Below are positions 7,090 through 10,371 of a stretch of DNA of 10,371 nt, one piece after another. The notes below the pieces were generated by a model. The model saw only the letters and a program-made list of their open reading frames with translations. It was not told where the DNA came from and ran no database searches. The translations under genes were made by a program, and so were the position numbers. Source of the DNA: an uncultured Propionibacteriaceae bacterium (GTDB lineage: Bacteria > Actinomycetota > Actinomycetes > Propionibacteriales > Propionibacteriaceae); contig CAKZJI010000343.1 in assembly GCA_936941515.1 (NCBI GenBank), positions 1-10,371 of the forward strand, written 5' to 3'. Numbering within the stretch: position 1 is the stretch's first letter; each line of letters starts with the position of its first letter.

Positions 7090-7113
7090 TGGGGCAGGTT
7101 TTCGCCTGCCCCA
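7090..7113 (-). terminator. Hairpin downstream of mihF, probable terminator without U-run
   Basis: On the minus strand TGGGGCAGG and CCTGCCCCA form a perfect 9-bp GC-rich stem around a six-base loop (CGAAAA), beginning 24 bases after the mihF stop. No T-run follows, which is common for actinobacterial terminators. It separates mihF from the gmk cluster. An extra CCTGCC copy at 7084-7089 of the plus strand can pair with the same GGCAGG arm, so a competing fold exists. Confidence 0.55.
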
Positions 7114-7137
7114 AGAAAAATCTATGAACTACATGAA

Positions 7138-7449
7138 CTAGCCGAACATCTCTATGAGACGCTCAATCTGGCGCCGACCAAGGCCGCGGATACGTCGATT
7201 CGGTGCGATCTCCAAGGCCTCCATGATCTCCTGAGACCTTGCAGCACCCACTCTGGGAAGGGCACGCAGCAACTCCACAACTCTGACCCGGGACAACGAT
7301 TCGTCCTTGATCGCCTTGTCCAGCGCAGCTGACAACACTAATTTCCCAGACCTGACGCTCTCTTTGAACTGAGACCTGGCTCTTCGAGCCTCGGTAGCTG
7401 CAGCCCGAGCCGTTTCGAGCTGCGCAGCGTCCAGTTGCGGAATGATCAT
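7138..7449 (-). CDS. mihF: Actinobacterial integration host factor (mIHF)
   Basis: mIHF is a small basic nucleoid protein of actinobacteria that binds and bends DNA. It shapes the chromosome and is the host factor for phage integrases such as that of L5. The 103 residues open MIIPQLDAAQLETA, close to the MALPQLTDEQ start of M. tuberculosis mIHF. A basic helical segment follows (EARRARSQFKESVRSGK, 20-36), then the helix-two-turn-helix part LLRALPRVGAARSQEIMEAL (60-79), and IAPNRRIRGLGRRQIERLIE (81-100). A longer frame reaching 7554 is rejected, because AAGGAG lies six bases before the ATG at 7449 and the extra residues match nothing in the family. It is flanked by a 114-nt gap from pyrF and by a hairpin after its stop, so it is probably transcribed largely on its own. 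Confidence 0.96.
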   Translation of the reverse strand: MIIPQLDAAQLETARAAATEARRARSQFKESVRSGKLVLSAALDKAIKDESLSRVRVVELLRALPRVGAARSQEIMEALEIAPNRRIRGLGRRQIERLIEMFG

Positions 7450-7493
7450 CGATTCTCCTTCGCGAGTGTGCGGCCGTCCTCGTGGATCCCTGC

Positions 7494-7544
7494 CTCTGTT
7501 GCACAAAATACTCGCCTCATGCGAAGAATGTGTATGAAACAGAG
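7494..7544 (-). promoter_or_regulatory. Inverted repeat and candidate mihF promoter between pyrF and mihF
   Basis: The 114-nt gap holds a 7-bp inverted repeat, CTCTGTT / AACAGAG, with arms at 7538-7544 and 7494-7500 on the minus strand. Between the arms TATTTT (7505-7510) could be a -10 box, giving an mihF leader of roughly 45-50 nt that carries the strong AAGGAG site. No good -35 is visible. The repeat could also act as a loose 3' hairpin for pyrF mRNA. Speculative. Confidence 0.3.
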
Positions 7545-7563
7545 TTCTCAGCACACCCGGAGA

Positions 7564-8358
7564 TCAGGAATTCACGGAAGCAATCTCCGCTAGGAGATGC
7601 TCGGCTCTCTGTCGCAGCTCTGCCGACCCGCCACCGATCACCTCACGACTTGCCGTGGGCAGCACATGAGTGATGGCAGGGCCGAAACTCTCACGAAGCC
7701 CAGCGACGGTTCCCCCCTGCGCTCCGATGCCCGGCGCCAGGATTGAGGCGTTGAATCGGGAGAGGTCACAACCGATGTCGGCATGGGTGGCTCCCACCAC
7801 CAGGCCCACTGCGAACTCCCATTCTGGATTGCCCTGGGTGATCTGATCGATCACAATCTGGGCCGCATGAGCCTGCAGCGATGTGCCTTCCGGATTGGAG
7901 GTGCGGGCGAGGACGTACACCCCTCGTCCGGATGCCACTGCCTGGTCGATGGCCGGACTCAGCGCCCCCACCCCCAGATAAGGGCTCAATGTGATGGCGT
8001 CAGCAGCCAGGGGGGAGCCATCGGTCAGATACGCCGAGGCGTATCCGACCATGGAGGAGCCAATGTCACCACGCTTCACATCCAGCAGGCTGATGGCGCC
8101 AGCCTGTCGGATGTCCGCCAGGACCCGCTCCAGAACCGCCACACCAGCCGATCCGAAGGCCTCAAAGAAGGCAGACTGCGGCTTGAAGACCGCGATCTGC
8201 TCCCCCAGCGCATCAATGATTCCGCGAGCGCAGGCCTCCAGTCCCGCAACCGTCGCCTCAAGCCCCCAGGCGGCCAGGACCGAAGGCATGGGATCGATTC
8301 CGACACACAGGTTCCCGCGTCGGGCCCTGAGCTCCGCGAGTCGTGTGGCGTAGGTCAT
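7564..8358 (-). CDS. pyrF: Orotidine 5'-phosphate decarboxylase, type 2
   Basis: PyrF decarboxylates OMP to UMP, the last step of de novo pyrimidine synthesis. The 264 residues contain CVGIDPMPSVL (18-28), FKPQSAFFEAFG (58-69), the catalytic DVKRGDIGSSMVGYASAY (93-110; Lys95 with Asp93 and Asp98), and the phosphate-binding LAPGIGAQGG near the C-terminus. The DVKRGDIG form and the length place it with the actinobacterial type-2 (PyrF/UMPS-like) enzymes and not the ~235-residue E. coli type. Its ATG overlaps the pyrD stop (ATGA), and GAGGAA lies eight bases upstream inside pyrD, so the two are probably translationally coupled. Confidence 0.97.
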   Translation of the reverse strand: MTYATRLAELRARRGNLCVGIDPMPSVLAAWGLEATVAGLEACARGIIDALGEQIAVFKPQSAFFEAFGSAGVAVLERVLADIRQAGAISLLDVKRGDIGSSMVGYASAYLTDGSPLAADAITLSPYLGVGALSPAIDQAVASGRGVYVLARTSNPEGTSLQAHAAQIVIDQITQGNPEWEFAVGLVVGATHADIGCDLSRFNASILAPGIGAQGGTVAGLRESFGPAITHVLPTASREVIGGGSAELRQRAEHLLAEIASVNS

Positions 8359-9410
8359 GTGGCTTTCCTCAGCATCTCGTTGATTCCGCGGACCAGTGCC
8401 GGTCCTGCATAGATGAAACCGGTGTACAGCTGGATCAGCGACGCCCCAGCCTCAAACATCCGCAGCCCATCGCGCGGCGACATGACCCCGCCGACCCCGA
8501 TCACCGGCAGATCGGAGGTGCGCGTCACCTGTTCGACGAAGGCAAGTGCCCGCCGGGTCAGGGGAGCGCCGCTCAGCCCCCCCGCCTCACCGGCCAACCG
8601 TTCATCCTCGAAGGCGAGGCCGTCGCGACGAAGTGTGGTGTTCGTCGCGATGACCCCCTCAGCACCGGAGGCATTGATGACCGCCAGGGTTTCGCGCAGC
8701 TGTTCCGGCTCCAGGTCCGGGGCCAGCTTGACGAACACCGGCACCGGATCGGGGCCGGAGGCAGCCGCCGCGACGACTCTGCTCAGAAGATCCCCTAGCT
8801 CCCGGGCTGCCTGCAACATCCGGAGGCCGGGTGTGTTGGGGCTGGAGACGTTGACGGCGAGGTAGTCCGCGAAGGGGGCCAGCGCCTCGATGGAGGCCAG
8901 GTAGTCGTCTCCGGCACGCTCCAAGTCCACCGCCTTGGTCTTCCCCACGGAGATGCCGAGTGGGATGCCGAGCCGTTGATTCCCGCGCTGCACCCCGAGC
9001 TTCAGCAGCCGGTCCGCCAGGGCCTCCGCCCCGGCGTTGTTGAAACCCATCCGGTTGATCACGGCGCGGGAGGCCTTGGCCCGGAACATGCGGGGCCTGG
9101 GGTTACCAGGCTGGCCCTGAGCGGTCACGGTGCCCAACTCCGCGAAACCGAATCCAAGCCGCGCCCACGCCGTCGCCGCAACCCCGTCCTTGTCCAGTCC
9201 GGCAGCCACGCCGACACGATTGGGGAAGCGGACCCCGGCCACGGTTACCGGCTGGCATTCAACAGCTGCTCGTGTGGGTGGGAGAGCGCCCAGCCAGCGG
9301 ATCATGTCCTCGTGGACCGCCTCGGGATCCCCACCGGCCCAGCGGAACAGCACCGGGCGGATGAGTTCCTGATAGACCGCCAGCTCAGCCCTGGTCACCA
9401 GTCCCGTCAT
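8355..9410 (-). CDS. pyrD: Dihydroorotate dehydrogenase (quinone), class 2
   Basis: PyrD oxidises dihydroorotate to orotate with FMN and passes the electrons to the quinone pool at the membrane. The 351-residue protein has the class 2 pattern. It has a short N-terminal helical extension for membrane association ([20 protein letters not shown], 10-29), then [14 protein letters not shown] (63-76), [19 protein letters not shown] (89-107) and [10 protein letters not shown] (118-127). [11 protein letters not shown] (187-197) holds Ser190, the class 2 catalytic base. [26 protein letters not shown] and the FMN phosphate site LYTGFIY follow. The frame is open upstream to 9785, but those residues match nothing. 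The ATG at 9410 overlaps the CarB stop (ATGA) and follows a GGGGCAGG purine stretch. carB-pyrD-pyrF is a standard actinobacterial order. Confidence 0.97.
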   Translation of the reverse strand: MTGLVTRAELAVYQELIRPVLFRWAGGDPEAVHEDMIRWLGALPPTRAAVECQPVTVAGVRFPNRVGVAAGLDKDGVAATAWARLGFGFAELGTVTAQGQPGNPRPRMFRAKASRAVINRMGFNNAGAEALADRLLKLGVQRGNQRLGIPLGISVGKTKAVDLERAGDDYLASIEALAPFADYLAVNVSSPNTPGLRMLQAARELGDLLSRVVAAAASGPDPVPVFVKLAPDLEPEQLRETLAVINASGAEGVIATNTTLRRDGLAFEDERLAGEAGGLSGAPLTRRALAFVEQVTRTSDLPVIGVGGVMSPRDGLRMFEAGASLIQLYTGFIYAGPALVRGINEMLRKAT

Positions 9411-10279
9411 GTCAGCCTGCCCCACTCCTGCAAGGAGCGGACTCCGAGTTCCCCAGCCCGCTGCGACTCGATGCCCTGCACTGCTGCGGCCAGAGTCGGC
9501 ACAGTCGTCACGCATGGGACGTCGGCGAACACCGCCGCGGTGCGGATCAGGTAGCCGTCCTTCCGTGGGGTGGCCCCCTCCGACGTGCCCTGTGGGGTGT
9601 TGAAGATCAGGTCGATGTGCCCATCCATGATCAGCTCCACAATGGAGGGCTCCATGCTGCCCTCGGGGCGCTGGCTGAGTTTCATAACCTCCTGGACGGT
9701 GACGCCGTTGCGACGCAGCACCGAGGCTGTTCCAGAGGTCGCCAGGATGCGGAATCCCAGGTCGGCGAGTCGTTTGATGGGCCACACAGCATGCCGCTTG
9801 TCGCGGTTGCCGATGGAGACAAACAGGGTGCCCTCCGTCGGCAGCGGCCAGCCGCCAGCCGCCTGGGTCTTGGCGTAGGCGATTCCGAAGTTGATGTCGA
9901 GGCCCATCACCTCACCGGTGGAGCGCATCTCCGGTCCCAGGAGCGTGTCCACGAAGCCGCCCGATACGGTGCGGAACCTGTTGAAAGGCATCACGGCCTC
10001 CTTCACCGAGAACCACGGCATCGCCGGGTCGGCGAGGGTCAGCGGGTCGGCGCCGAGCTCGTTGGCCAGCCGCTGCTGCGGCGACGGCACGACGATGTAG
10101 CCGCCCGGGAAATCGCTGGAGTTGAGCAGCAGCTCCGCCGACGGTGCGGTGGGCTTGGCGGTGGTGTCGGGGTCGGCGACGGCGACGCCGCCGGTCAGGC
10201 CGACGACCAGCGCGGTCGCGGCGGTGAGGGTGGCGGCACGACGCAGGCCCGCTCGCTTGAGGTCAGTGTTCGCGTTCAT
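9407..10279 (-). CDS. carB: Chimeric ORF: signal peptide N-terminus fused to the C-terminal ~200 residues of CarB
   Basis: Residues ~87-290 are the end of the carbamoyl-phosphate synthase large subunit. [13 protein letters not shown] (90-102) and [14 protein letters not shown] (113-126) close the second ATP-grasp domain. The MGS-like allosteric domain follows: [19 protein letters not shown], then LATSGTAS (Thr181/Thr184) and VMK (Lys200), matching the E. coli effector-site Thr974, Thr977 and Lys993. CarB is normally ~1,070-1,100 residues, so about 880 residues and both carbamoyl-phosphate-forming active sites are missing. Residues 1 to ~86 are unrelated to CarB: a basic start ([14 protein letters not shown]), a hydrophobic core and an AVA|DP signal peptidase site. 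The stop overlaps pyrD (ATGA), as expected for carB. The product cannot make carbamoyl phosphate. The ORF is probably an artefact of a contig join, or else a real gene remnant. Confidence 0.85.
   Translation of the reverse strand: MNANTDLKRAGLRRAATLTAATALVVGLTGGVAVADPDTTAKPTAPSAELLLNSSDFPGGYIVVPSPQQRLANELGADPLTLADPAMPWFSVKEAVMPFNRFRTVSGGFVDTLLGPEMRSTGEVMGLDINFGIAYAKTQAAGGWPLPTEGTLFVSIGNRDKRHAVWPIKRLADLGFRILATSGTASVLRRNGVTVQEVMKLSQRPEGSMEPSIVELIMDGHIDLIFNTPQGTSEGATPRKDGYLIRTAAVFADVPCVTTVPTLAAAVQGIESQRAGELGVRSLQEWGRLT
10022..10279 (-). other. Foreign-looking secreted-protein N-terminus (partial gene)
   Basis: These ~86 codons encode a classical Sec signal peptide: Lys/Arg at 9, 13 and 14, then [15 protein letters not shown] and cleavage after AVA at residue 35. 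A short mature stretch follows, rich in Pro/Thr/Ala, then [17 protein letters not shown] (49-65). The LLL-x-x-x-DFP-x-GY pattern recalls extracellular sensor-type domains and lipoproteins of Mycobacteriales, from memory and with low certainty. A good start is present: ATG at 10279 with GAGG five bases upstream. Hand-counted GC over 10021-10260 is about 75%, higher than typical for the rest of the window. The natural 3' part of this gene is absent, replaced by carB. Confidence 0.6.
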
Positions 10280-10311
10280 CGTTTCCTCTATCCGTTCTCG
10301 TCGGCCGAGCG

Positions 10312-10371
10312 TTACCGCACGGCGCGGCCGCGCAGCGCCATCCAGCCGAGGGCGGCCACGGCCACCACGAT
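10312..10371 (-). CDS. C-terminal end of an unidentified membrane protein, cut by window edge
   Basis: The minus strand reads [19 protein letters not shown] followed by TAA. It is a hydrophobic stretch ending in a basic tail, as in the last transmembrane helix of a membrane protein with a cytoplasmic C-terminus. Its stop lies 32 nt before the signal-peptide ORF, in the same direction, as in an operon. Nineteen codons are too few to name a family. It belongs to the GC-rich DNA right of the carB breakpoint. Confidence 0.45.
   Translation of the reverse strand: MVVAVAALGWMALRGRAVR

Noticed and set aside
6891..7332. Plus-strand ORFs between mihF and gmk (78 codons from 6891; 84 codons from 7078 with an AAAGGAG-like site before the ATG).
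   Set aside because: They run through the mihF hairpin or antisense to mihF, resemble no family and lack a convincing plus-strand promoter. The AAAGGAG is the complement of a pyrimidine-rich leader stretch.
7450..7554. Longer mihF starting at 7554.
   Set aside because: The extra residues match no family member, and the strong AAGGAG site marks the ATG at 7449.
9411..9785. A 125-residue N-terminal extension of the pyrD frame.
   Set aside because: It is the out-of-frame shadow of carB. PyrD similarity begins at the ATG at 9410, which has a ribosome binding site and the usual ATGA overlap.
9407..10279. A new class of exported allosteric-domain protein.
   Set aside because: The simpler reading is a contig join or recent breakage of carB: the CarB part is intact, composition shifts at the junction, and the overlap with pyrD is that of an ordinary carB.

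Overview
The window is a stretch of actinobacterial chromosome in which every convincing gene lies on the minus strand. GC is high. The markers are an actinobacterial integration host factor (mIHF), a helicase-dead actinobacterial type of PriA, frequent GTG/TTG starts, ATGA/GTGA gene overlaps and two starts that look leaderless. Protein style and gene order suggest the Propionibacteriaceae or a close relative; that placement is inference.

Read in the direction of transcription (right to left), the genes are: the 3' part of carB, then pyrD and pyrF (de novo pyrimidine synthesis, joined by ATGA overlaps); mihF, with its own strong ribosome binding site and a hairpin after its stop; a 278-nt non-coding spacer rich in inverted repeats; then gmk, rpoZ, metK, priA, fmt and rsmB, which are tightly packed; then rpe, cut by the left edge. 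The genes serve nucleotide supply (pyrD, pyrF, gmk), transcription and chromosome structure (rpoZ, mihF), S-adenosylmethionine supply (metK), SAM-dependent 16S rRNA methylation (rsmB), initiator-tRNA formylation (fmt), replication restart (priA) and the pentose phosphate pathway (rpe).

The clear anomaly is at the right end. The ORF upstream of pyrD begins as a Sec-exported protein (signal peptide plus a short mature stretch) and changes near 10015-10030 into the last ~200 residues of CarB, without the first ~880 residues of that enzyme. The DNA right of this point is more GC-rich (about 75% over 10021-10260 by hand count) and includes the end of another gene that codes for a membrane segment. 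This is either an assembly join between two genomes or a real rearrangement that destroyed carB. I favour the join.

Other points of interest are regulatory or architectural. Two 15-nt self-complementary repeats sit directly before the metK ribosome binding site, several inverted repeats lie upstream of gmk, and coaBC is missing between rpoZ and metK. I see no transposon, CRISPR array, tRNA, rRNA or novel defence system.
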